From positions 310,001-374,000 of the forward strand of contig NC_135035.1 of assembly GCF_051020975.1 (NCBI RefSeq): a DNA stretch of 64,000 nt, in the 5' to 3' direction. Positions 27,572 to 39,855 of this stretch are shown here, piece after piece. Position numbers and translations under genes: made by a program. Below the pieces are notes generated by a model that was not told the origin of the DNA, ran no database searches, and worked only from the letters and a program-made list of their open reading frames with translations. The DNA is from Osmia lignaria lignaria. Lineage: Eukaryota; Arthropoda; Insecta; Hymenoptera; Megachilidae. Each line of letters opens with the position of its first letter. Within the stretch, counting starts at the first letter, position 1.

Positions 27572-29611
27572 TCATTCCCATAGATCAATGTACATTTAAT
27601 AACAACATCATTCATACTATATCTGCATTGGATATAATGTAATATACTGATCCCTTCCCACAGGTCAATGTACATACAATAGCAAAATCGTTATTACTAT
27701 ATCTACATTAGGTATAATGTAATGTATTTACTACATCCAACAGATCATTGTACATTTAATAACATCATTCATGCTATAGCTAAATTGGATATAATGTAAT
27801 ATACTCACCCCTTCCCACAGATTAAGGTACCTACATTTAATAACAATATCATTATTACTACATCTACATTAGATATAAACTAATATACTGATCCCTGCCC
27901 ACAGTTCAATGTACCTATACTTAATAACAATATCATTGGTACTATATCCACATCATATGTAATGTAATATACTGATTCCTTCCCTCAGATCAACGTAGAT
28001 TTAATAACAGCATCATTCATACTATGTCTACATTGGATATAATGTAATATACTGATTCCTTCCCACAGATCAATGTACATTTAACAACAGCATCATTCAC
28101 ACTATGTCTACATTGGATATAATGTAATATACTGATCCCTTCCCACAGATCAATGTACATTTAGTAACACCGTCATTCATACTATATCTACACTGGATAT
28201 AATACAATATACGGATTCCTCCCCACAGATCAATGTACATTTTATAACAACATCATTCATACCATATCTGCATTGGATATAATGTAATATACTGATCCCT
28301 TCTCACAGGTCAATGTACATACAATAGCAAAATCGTTATTACTATATCTACATTACGTATAATGTAATCTAGTGGCTACATCCCACAGATCATTGTACGT
28401 TTAATAACACCATCATTCATGCTATAGCTAAATAGGATGTACTGTAATATACTGATCCCTTCCCACAGATCAAGGTATCTACATTTAATAACAATATCAT
28501 TATTACTACATCTACATTAGATATAAAGTAATATACTGATCGCTGCCCACAGTTCAATGTACCTATACTTAATAACAATACCATTAGTACTATATCCACA
28601 TCATATGGATTGTAATATACTGATTCCTTCCCTCAGATCAACGTAGATTTAATAACAACATCATTCATACTATATCAACACTAGGTATAATGTAATATAG
28701 TGATTACATCCCACAGATCAAGGTACAGTTAATAACAACATCGTTCATACTATATCTACATTGGATATAATGTAATATACTGATCCCTTCCCACAGATCA
28801 ATGTACTTTTAGTAACACCATCATTCATACTATATCTACACTAGATATAATGTAATATACTGATTCCTTCCCACAGATCAATGTACATTTAATAACAACA
28901 TCATTCGTACTATATCTGCATTGGATATAATGTAATATACTGATCCCTTCCCACAGGTCAATGTACATACAATAGCAAAATCGTTATTACTATATCTACA
29001 TTACGTATAATGTAATGTATTTACTACGTCCTGCAGATCATTGTACATTTAATAACATCATTAATGCTATAGCTAAATTGGATATGATGTAATATACTCT
29101 CCCCTTCCCACAGATCAAGGTGCCTACATTTAATAACAATATCATTATTACTACATCTACATTAGATATGAAGTAATATACTGATCCCTGCCCACAGTTC
29201 AATGTACCTATATTTAATAATAATATCATTAGTACTATATCCACATCATATATAATGTAATATACTGATTCCTTCCCACAGATCAATGTACATTAACAAC
29301 AACATCATTCATGCTATAGCTAAATTGGATATAATGTAATATACTGATCCCTGCCCACAGATCAATGTACCTACATTTAATAACAATATCATTAGTACTA
29401 TATCTACATTAGATATAATGTAATATACAGATCCCTGCCCATAGTTCAATGTAACTATATTTAATAACAATATCATTAGTACTATATCCACATCACATAT
29501 AATGTAATATACTGATTCCTTCCCACAGATCAATGTACATTTAATAACAACATTATTCATACTATATCTACACTAGGTATAATGTAACATAGTGATTACA
29601 TCCCACAGATC
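27572..29611 (+). repeat. Family B block; right 1.57 kb copies 14.58-16.15 kb
   Basis: From about 28.04 to 29.61 kb the sequence matches 14.58-16.15 kb at an offset of 13461 bp, including the CTAAATAGGATGTACTG and CATATGGATTG markers. Differences I noticed are few, for example ACCGTCATTC near 28170 against ACCATCATTC, and CCCACAGATC near 29527 against CCCACAAATC. The left 0.45 kb is other family B HOR sequence. Confidence 0.83.
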
Positions 29612-32600
29612 AAGGTACATTTAATAACAATATCATTAGTACTATATCTACATTAGATATAATGACATATACAGATTCATTCCCACAGATCAATGTATAT
29701 TTAATACCAATATCATTAGTACTATACCTACATTATATATGTAATGTAGATTTAATAACAATATCATTATTATCATATCTACATTAGATATAATGTAATA
29801 TACCGATTCCTTCCCACAGATCAATGTACATTTAACAACAATACAATTAGTACTATACCTACATTAAATTTGTAATGTACATTTAATAACAATATTATTA
29901 TTACCATATCTACATTAGGTATAATGTAATATACTGATTCATTCCCACAGATCAATGTACATTTAATACCAATATCATTAGTGCTATACCTACATTATAT
30001 ATGTAATGTAGATTTAATAACAATATCATTATTACCATATCTACATTAGATATAATGTAATATACCGATTCATTCCCACAGATCAATGTACATTTAATAA
30101 CAGTATCATTAGTACTATACCTACATTAGATATGTAATGTAGATTTAATAACAATATCATTATCGCCATATCTACATTAGATAGAGTGCAATATACGGAT
30201 ACGTTCCCACAGATCAATGTTCATTTAATAACAATATCATTGATATTATGTCTACATTCCATATGTAGTGTACATTTAACAACAAAATCGTTATTACCAT
30301 ATCTACATACGATAAAGTGTAATATACTGATTCCTTCCCACAGATCAATGGACATTTAATAACAATATCATTAGTACTATACCAACATTAAATATGTAAC
30401 GTAGATTTAATAACAATATCATTATTACCATGTCTACATTAGATACAATGTAATATACTGATTCCTTCCCACAGATCAATGTACATTTAATAACAGTATC
30501 ATTATTTCTATATCTACACTAGATATAATGTCATATACAGATTCATTCCAACAGATCAATTTACATTTAATCACAATATCGTTAGTACTATATCTACATT
30601 AAGTATGAAATGTAGATTTAATAACAATATGTTTATTACCATATCTACATTAGATATAATGTAATATGCTGATTCCTTCCCACAGATCAATGTACATTTC
30701 ATACCAATATCATTAGTACTATATCTACATTAGATATGTAATGTACAATTTATAACAATATTATTATTATCATATCAACATTAGATATAATGTAATATAC
30801 TGATTACTACCGACAGATCAATGTAAATTTAATAACAATATCATTAACACATATCTACATTCGATATAACGTAATATACTGATTCATTCCCGCAGATCAA
30901 TGTACATTTAATAACAATAACATTATTACTATATGTACAATATATATAATGTCATGTACAGATTCATTCCAACAGATCAATGTACATTTAATCACAATAT
31001 CATTAGTACTATATCTACATTCGATATAATGTAATCTACTTATTCGTTCCCACAGATCAATGTACATATAATACCAATATCATTAGTACTATATCTACAT
31101 TAGATATCTACATTAGATATGTAATGTAGAATTAATAACAATATTATGATTACTATATCTAAATTTCATATAATGTAATATACTGATTCATTCCCACAGA
31201 TCACAGTACATTTAATCACAATATCATTAGTACTATATCTGCATTACATATGTAATGTTCATTTAATATCATTATTACCATATCTACATTAGATATTATG
31301 TAATATACTCATTCCTTCCCACAGATCAATGTACATTTAGTAACAATATCATTAGTACTATATCTGCATTAGATATGTAATGTACATTTAATACCAATAT
31401 CATTAGTAGTATGTCTACATTAGATATGTAATGTACGTTTAATAACAATATCATTATTACCATATCCACATTAGATATAAGGTAATCTACTGATTACTAC
31501 ACACAGATCAGTGTACATTTAATAAGAATATCATTGGTACTATATCTACATTCGATATAATGCAATATACTGATTCATTCCCACAGATCAGTGTACACTT
31601 AATACCAATATCATTAGTACTATATCTACATTCGATATAATGTAATATACTGATTCATTCCGACAGATTAATGTACATTTAATAACAATATCATTATTAC
31701 TATATCTACAATAGATATGTAATGTTCATTTAATATGAATATCATTATTACCATACCTACAGTAGATATAATGTCATTTACAGATTCATTCCCACAGATC
31801 AATGTACCTTTAATAACAATATCATTAGTACTGTATCTACATTAGATATGAAATGATCATTTAAAAACAATATCATTATTACCATATCTACATTAGATAT
31901 GTAATGTACATTTAATACCAATATTATTAGTAGTATATCTACATTAGATATGCAATGTACATTTAATAACAGTATTATTATTATCATATCTACATTAGAT
32001 ATAATGTAATATACTGATTCATTCCCACAGACCAATGTACATTTAATCACAATATCATTAGTACTATTCCTACATTAGATATGTAATGTAGATTTAATAA
32101 CAATATCATTATTACCATATCTACATTAGATATAATGCCATATACTGATTCCTTTCCACACATCAATGTAGATTTAATAACAATATCATTAGTACTATAT
32201 CTACATTCGATATAATGTGATATACTTATTCGTTCCCACAGATCAATGTACATTTAATAACAATATCATTAGTACTATATCTACATTAGATATGTAATGT
32301 TCATTTAATAACAATATCATTAGTACTACATCTACATTCGATATAATGTAATATACTGATTCCTTCCCACAGATCAATGTACATTTGATAGCAATATCAT
32401 TATTACTACATCCACATTAGATATGTAATGTACATTTAATATGAATATCATTGGTACTATATCTACATTCGATATAATGTATTATACCGATTCCTTCCCA
32501 TAGATCAATGTACATCTAATACCAATATCATTAGTACCATATCTACATTCGACATAATGTAATATACTGATTCCTCCCGACAGATCAATGTTCATTTGAT

Positions 32601-33515
32601 AATAATATCATTAGTACTATATCTACATTGGTAATAATGTCATATACTGATTCATTCCCACAGATCAATGTAGATATAATACCTATATCATTAGTACTAT
32701 ATCTACGTTAGATATGTAATGTACAATTAATAGCAATATTATTATTACCATATCTACATTAGATATAATGTAATATACTGATTCATTCCCATAGATCAAT
32801 GTACATTTAATAACAATATCATTAGTACTATACCTACATTAAATATGTAATGTAGATTTAATAACAATATCATTATTACTATATCTACAATAGATATAAT
32901 GTCCTGTACAGATTCATTCCAACAGATCAATGTACATTTAATCACAATATCATTAGTACTATATCTACATTCGATATAATGTAATCTACTTATTCGTTCC
33001 CACAGATCAATGTACATATAATACCAATATCATTAGTACTATATCTACATTAGATATCTACATTAGATATGTAATGTAGAATTAATAACAATATTATGAT
33101 TACCATATCTAAATTTCATATAATGTAATATACTGATTCATTCCCACAGATCAAAGTACATTTAATCACAATATCATTAGTACTATATCTACATTAGATA
33201 TGTAATGTTCATTTAATATCATTATTACCATATCTACATTAGATATTATGTAATATACTCATTCCTTCCCACAGATCAATGTACATTTAATAACAATATC
33301 ATTAGTACTATATCTGCATTAGATATGTAATGTACATTTAATACCAATATCATTAGTAGTATATCTACATTAGATATGTAATGTATGTTTAATAACAATA
33401 TCATTATTACCATATCCACATTAGATATAAGGTAATCTACTGATTACTACACACAGATCAGTGTACATTTAATAAGAATATCATTGGTACTATATCTACA
33501 TTCGATATAATGTAA
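29612..33515 (+). repeat. Family A block, second large copy
   Basis: Matches the first family A block in order: about 29.82 kb against 5.55 kb (offset 24270), 31.22 kb against 7.74 kb (offset 23477) and 32.80 kb against 9.19 kb (offset 23608). The changing offsets record gains and losses of whole monomers; about 0.8 kb of the first block is missing here around 31.02 kb. At the right end ATCAGTGTACATTTAATAAG (near 33456) belongs to family A, and the same monomer ends with a family B box, GATCCCTGCCCACAG. Confidence 0.86.
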
Positions 33516-34133
33516 TATACTGATCCCTGCCCACAGTTCAATGTACCTACATTTAATAACAATATCATTAGTACTATATCTACATTAGATATAATGTAAT
33601 ATACTGATCCCTGCCCACAGTTCAATGTAACTATATTTAATAACAATATCATTAGTACTATATCCACGTCATATATAATGTAATATACTGATTCCTCCCC
33701 ACAGATCAATGTACATTTAACAACAGCATCATTCATACTATGTCTACATTGGATATAATGTAATATAGTGATCCCTTCCCACAGATCAATGTACATATAA
33801 TAACAATATCATTATTACTATAACTACATTAGATATAATGTAATATACTGATCCCTTTCCACAGATCAAGGTATGTACATTTAACAACAATACCATTATT
33901 ACTATATCTACACTAGATATAATGCAATATACGGATTCCTTCCCACAGATCAATGTACATTTAATAACAACATCATTCATACTATATCTGCATTGGATAT
34001 AATGTAATATACTGATCCCTTCCCACAGGTCAATGTACATACAATAGCAAAATCGTTATTACTATATCTACATTAGGTATAATGTAAGGTATTTACTACA
34101 TCCAACAGATCATTGTACATTTAATAACATCAT
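33516..34133 (+). repeat. Family B bridge before the 648-bp units
   Basis: About eight monomers, mostly 80 and 84 bp, with GATCCCTGCCCACAG, GGTATGTACATTTAAC and CTGCATTGG variants. The last part resembles 27.6-27.77 kb. No gene or foreign sequence seen. Confidence 0.8.
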
Positions 34134-34781
34134 TCATGCTATAGCTAAATTGGATATAATGTAATATACTGATCCCTGCCCACAGATCAATGTACCTACA
34201 TTTAATAACAATATCATTAGTACTATATCTACATTAGGTATAATGTAATATACTGATCCCTGCCCACAGATCAATGTACCTGCATTTAATAACAATATCA
34301 TTAGTACTATATCTACATTAGATATAATGTAATATACTGATCCCTGCCCACAGTTCAATGTAACTATATTTAATAACAATATCATTAGTACTATATCCAC
34401 ATCATATATAATGTAATATACTGATCCTCCCCACAGATCAATGTACATTTAACAACAGCATCATTCATACTATGTCTACATTGGATATAATGTAATATAC
34501 TGATCCCTTCCCACAGATCAATGTACATTAAATAACAACATTATTCATACTATATCTACACTAGGTATAATGTAACATAGTGATTACATCCCACAGATCA
34601 ATGTACATTAAATAACAACATCATTCATACTATAACTACATTGGATATAATGTAATATACTGATCCCTTCCCACAGATCAATGTACATATAATAGGAACA
34701 TCGTTATTACTATATCTACATTAGGTATAATGTAATGTATTAACTACATCCTATAGATCATTGTACATTTAATAACATCAT
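34134..34781 (+). repeat. 648-bp higher-order repeat (8 monomers), copy 1
   Basis: Starts at CATGCTATAGCTAAATTGG and repeats 648 bases later. Eight C-rich boxes lie inside (near 34182, 34266, 34350, 34433, 34512, 34592, 34672, 34754). The right half, from GATCCTCCCCACAG on, is almost identical to copy 2. The left part differs, with GATCCCTGCCC here against GATCCTTTCCC in copy 2. Arrays of 84-bp monomers in it keep a 104-codon minus-strand frame open. Confidence 0.83.
34199..34282 (+). repeat. Representative 84-bp long monomer
   Basis: This unit is 4 bp longer than the standard one because the joint reads AATGTACCTACATT or close variants (AATGTACCTGCATT, AATGTAACTATATT) in place of AATGTACATT. 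Such units are common in families B and C, usually with GATCCCTGCCCACAG boxes. Since 84 is a multiple of three, runs of them keep one reading frame open on the minus strand, which explains the longest open frames in the window. Confidence 0.88.
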
Positions 34782-35429
34782 TCATGCTATAGCTAAATTG
34801 GATATAATGTAATATACTGATCCTTTCCCACAGATCAAGGTAGCTACATTTAATAACATTATCATTAATACTATATCTACATGAGATATAATGTTATATA
34901 CTGATCCCTGCCCACAGATCAATGTACCTACATTAAATAACAATATCATTAGTACTATATCTACATTAGATATAATGTAATATACTGATCCCTGCCCACA
35001 GTTCAATGTAACTATATTTAATAACAATATCATTAGTACTATATCCACATCATATATAATGTAATATACTGATCCTCCCCACAGATCAATGTACATTTAA
35101 CAACAGCATCATTCATACTATGTCTACATTGGACATAATGTAATATACTGATTACTTCCCACAGATCAATGTACATTAAATAACAACATTATTCATACTA
35201 TATCTACACTAGGTATAATGTAACATAGTGATTACATCCCACAGATCAATGTACATTAAATAACAACATCATTCATACTATAACTACATTGGATATAATG
35301 TAATATACTGATCCCTTCCCACAGATCAATGTACATATAATAGGAACATCGTTATTACTATATCTACATTAGGTATAATGTAATGTATTAACTACATCCT
35401 ATAGATCATTGTACATTTAATAACATCAT
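34782..35429 (+). repeat. 648-bp higher-order repeat, copy 2
   Basis: Follows copy 1 directly and has the GATCCTTTCCCACAG and TACATGAGATATAATG markers. Near 35132 it has GGACATAATG and GATTACTTCCC where copy 1 has GGATATAATG and GATCCCTTCCC. Confidence 0.83.
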
Positions 35430-36040
35430 TCATGCTATAGCTAAATTGGATATAATGTAATATACTGATCCTTTCCCACAGATCAAGGTAGCTACATTTA
35501 ATAACATTATCATTAATAGTATATCTACATGAGATATAATGTTATATACTGATCCCTGCCCACAGATCAATGTACCTACATTAAATAACAATATCATTAG
35601 TACTATATCTACATTAGATATAATGTAATTTACTGATCCCTGCCCACAGGTCAATGTACCTACATTTAATAACAATATCATTAGTACTATATCTACATTA
35701 GATATAATGTAATATACTGATCCCTTCCCACAGATCAAGGTATCTACATTTAACAACAATATCATTATTACTATATCTACACTAGATATAATGCAATATA
35801 CGGATTCCTTCCCACAGATCAATGTACATTTAACAACAACATCATTCATACTATATCTACATTGGATATAATGTAATATACTGATCCCTGCCCACAGTTC
35901 AATGTACCTATATTTAATAATAATATCATTAGTACTATATCCACATTACACATAATGTAATATACTGATTCCCTCCCACAGAACAATGTACATTTAATAA
36001 CACCATCATTCATACTATATCTACACGAGGTATAATGTAA
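35430..36040 (+). repeat. 648-bp repeat, truncated copy 3, then family B
   Basis: Follows copy 2 to about 35650, then changes at a GATCCCTGCCCACAG box (AGGTCAATG instead of AGTTCAATG) into other family B monomers. About 35.17-35.90 kb is matched at 59.52-60.25 kb (offset 24351). Its five in-frame 84-bp or similar units hold the longest open frame in the window (35430-35849, minus, 139 codons), a repeat by-product. Confidence 0.8.
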
Positions 36041-37860
36041 TATAGCGATTACGTCCCACAGATCAATGTACCTACATTTAATAACAATATCCTTAGTACT
36101 ATATCCACATTACACATAATGTAATATACTGATTCATTCCCACAGATCGATATACCTTTAATAACAATATCATTAGCACTATATCTACATTCGATATAAT
36201 GTAATATACCGGTGGATTCCCACAGATCAATGTACATTTAATAACCATATCATTAGTACCATATCTACATTAGATATGTAATGTACATTTAGTAACAATA
36301 TCATTATTACTATATCTACATTAGGTATAATGTCATATACTGATCCCTGCCCACAGATCAATGTACCTACATTTAATAACAATATCATTAGTACTACGTC
36401 CACATTACATATAATGTAGTATACTGATTCCTTCTCACAGATCAGTGTAGATTTAATAACAACATCATTCATACTATACCTACAATGGATATAATGTAAT
36501 ATACTGATCCCTTCCCACAGATCAATGTACCTACATTTGATAACAATATCCTTAGTACTATATCCACATTACACATAATGTAATATACTGATTCCTTCCC
36601 ACAGAACAATGTACATTTAATAACACCATCATTCATACTATATCTACACGAGGTATAATGTAATATAGTGATTACGTCCCACAGATCAATGTACCTACAT
36701 TTAATAACAATATCCTTAGTACTATATCCACATTACACATAATGCAATATACTGATTCATTCCCACAGATCAATATACCTTTAATAACCATATCATTAGT
36801 ACTATATCTACATTCGATATATTGTAATATAGTGATTCATTCCCACAGATCAATGTGCCTTTAATAACAATATCATTAGCACTACATCTACATTCGATAT
36901 AATGTAATATAGTGATCCATTCCCACAGACCAATGCACCTTTAATAACAATATCATTAGCACTGTATCTACATTCGATATAATGTAATATACTGATGGAT
37001 TCCCACAAATCAATGCACCTTTCATAACAATATCATTAGCACTATATCTACATTCGACATAATGTAATATACTGATTCATTCCCACTGATCAATGTACAT
37101 TTAATAACAACATCATTAGTAGTATATCTACATTACATACGTAATGTACAGTTAATAACAATATTATTATCACCATATCTACATTAGATATAATGTAATA
37201 TACTGATTGATCCCCAAAGATCAATGTACATTTCATAACAATATCATTAGTACTAAATCTACATTCGATATAATGTAATATACTGATTCATTCCCACAGA
37301 TCAATGTACATTTAATAACCATATCATTAGTACCATATCTACATTAGATATGTAATGTACATTTAATAACAATATCATTATTACTATATCTACATTAGGT
37401 ATAATGTCATATACAGATTCATTCCCACAGATCAATATACCTTTAATAACCATATCATTAGTACTATATCTACATTAGATATAATGCAATATACTGATTC
37501 ATTCCCGCAGATCAATGTGCCTTCAATAACAATATCATTAGCACTATATCTACATTCGATATAACGTAATATACTGATTCATTCCCACAGATATGTACAT
37601 ATAATAACCATATCATAAGTACCATACCTACATTCGATATAATGTAATATACTGATGGATTGCCACAGATCAATGCACCTTTCATAACAATATCATTAGC
37701 ACTATATCTACATTCGATATAATTTCATATACAGATTCATTCCCACTGATCAATGTACATTTAATAACAATATCATTAGTAGTATATCTACGTTACATAC
37801 GTAATGTACAATTAATAACAATATCGTTATTACCATATCTACATTAGATATAATGTAATA
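36041..37860 (+). repeat. Family C island 1 with flanking family B monomers
   Basis: Monomers with CATTAGCACTATATC, AATAACCATATC, AGTGATCCATTCCC, GATGGATTCCCACAG and GATCAATATACCTTT. The order reappears near 44.05-45.40 kb and 54.87-56.20 kb with whole-monomer differences. About 36.19-36.82 kb (a 623-bp stretch) is also present at 54.30-54.92 kb but missing at 44.12 kb. One monomer with CAGATATGTATATATAAT, present in both other islands, is missing near 36.98 kb. Confidence 0.84.
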
Positions 37861-39049
37861 TACTGATTCATTCCCACAGATCAATATACCTTTAATAACC
37901 ATATCATTAGTACTATATCTACATTCGATATATTGTAATATAGTGATTCATTCCCACAGATCAATGTGCCTTTAATAACAATATCATTAGCACTACATCT
38001 ACATTCGATATAATGTAATATAGTGATCCATTCCCACAGACCAATGCACCTTTAATAACAATATCATTAGCACTATATCTACATTCGATATAACGTAATA
38101 TGCAGATTCATTCCCACAGATATGTATATATAATAACCATATCATTAGTACCATACCTACATTCGATATAATGTAATATACCGATGGATTCCCACAGATC
38201 AATGTACATTTAATAACCATATCATTAGTACCATATCTACATTAGATATGTAATGTACAGTTAATAGCAATATCATTATTACTATATCTACATTAGGTAT
38301 AATGTCATATACTGATCCCAGCCCACAGATCAATGTACCTACATTTAATAACAATATCATTAGTACTACGTCCACATTACATATAATGTAGTATACTGAT
38401 TCCGTCCCACAGATCAGTGTAGATTTAATAACAACATCCTTCATACTATATCAACACTAGGTATAATGTAATATACTGATCCCTTCCCACAGACCAAGGT
38501 GCCTACATTTAGTAACAATATCATTATTACTATATCTACATTAGATATAATGTAATATCCTGATCCCTGCCCACCGGTCAATGTACATTTAATAACAACA
38601 TCGTTCATACTATATCCACATTAGGTATAATGTAATATAGTGATTACGTCCCACAGATCAATGTACCTACATTTAATAACAATATCCTTAGTACTATATC
38701 CACATTACACATAATGTAATATACTGATTCCTTCCCACAGATCAATGTACATTTAACAACAACATCATTCATACTATACCTACAATGGATATAATGTAAT
38801 ATACTGATCCCTTCCCACAGATCAATGTACCTACATTTAATAACAATATCCTTAGTACTATATCCACATTACACATAATGTAATATACTGATTCCTTCCC
38901 ACAGAACAATGTACATTTAATAACACCATCATTCATACTATATCTACACGAGGTATAATGTAATATAGTGATTACGTCCCACAGATCAATGTACCTACAT
39001 TTAATAACAATATCCTTAGTACTATATCCACATTACACATAATGTAATA
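37861..39049 (+). repeat. 1,189-bp higher-order repeat (15 monomers), left set copy 1
   Basis: Fourteen long monomers and one 51-bp monomer (near 38250). The order is C-type monomers first, then B-type with GATCCCAGCCCACAG, GCCCACCGGTC and GTCCCACAGATC. It recurs 1189 bases on and at 45403 (offset 7542). Confidence 0.84.
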
Positions 39050-39855
39050 TACTGATTCATTCCCACAGATCAATATACCTTTAATAACCATATCATTAGT
39101 ACTATATCTACATTCGATATATTGTAATATAGTGATTCATTCCCACAGATCAATGTGCCTTTAATAACAATATCATTAGCACTACATCTACATTCGATAT
39201 AACGTAATATAGTGATCCATTCCCACAGACCAATGCACCTTTAATAACAATATCATTAGCACTATATCTACATTCGATATAACGTAATATGCAGATTCAT
39301 TCCCACAGATATGTATATATAATAACCATATCATTAGTACCATACCTACATTCGATATAATGTAATATACCGATGGATTCCCACAGATCAATGTACATTT
39401 AATAACCATATCATTAGTACCATATCTACATTAGATATGTAATGTACATTTAATAACAATATCATTATTACTATATCTACATTAGGTATAATGTCATATA
39501 CTGATCCCTGCCCACAGATCAATGTACCTACATTTAATAACAATATCATTAGTACTACGTCCACATTACATATAATGTAGTATACTGATTCCTTCTCACA
39601 GATCAGTGTAGATTTAATAACAACATCCTTCATACTATATCAACACTAGGTATAATGTAATATACTGATCCCTTCCCACAGACCAAGGTGCCTACATTTA
39701 GTAACAATATCATTATTACTATATCTACATTAGATATAATGTAATATCCTGATCCCTGCCCACCGGTCAATGTACATTTAATAACAACATCGTTCATACT
39801 ATATCCAAATTAGGTATAATGTAATATAGTGATTACGTCCCACAGATCAATGTAC
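39050..39855 (+). repeat. 1,189-bp higher-order repeat, left set copy 2 (truncated)
   Basis: Runs about 805 bp, to GTCCCACAGATCAATGTACAT near 39858, then leaves the pattern for family B monomers (CCCATACGTC). Small differences from copy 1 include ATAACGTAATATAG against ATAATGTAATATAG and CTTCTCACAG against CGTCCCACAG. Confidence 0.82.

Noticed and set aside
33500..33530. Transposon insertion at the change from family A to family B
   Set aside because: The change lies inside a monomer common to both families. No terminal repeats, target-site duplication or foreign sequence is present, so it is a satellite-to-satellite exchange.
35430..35849. Possible gene family encoding hydrophobic repeat proteins
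   Set aside because: The frame exists only where several 84-bp monomers happen to be adjacent; copies elsewhere are broken by 80-bp monomers. Better explained by monomer length.
36190..38180. TTCG-containing monomers (CATTCGATATAATG) as CENP-B boxes
   Set aside because: Only TTCG and one A fit the CENP-B box pattern; the CGGG half is missing, and the match is explained by a one-base variant of the dyad centre.
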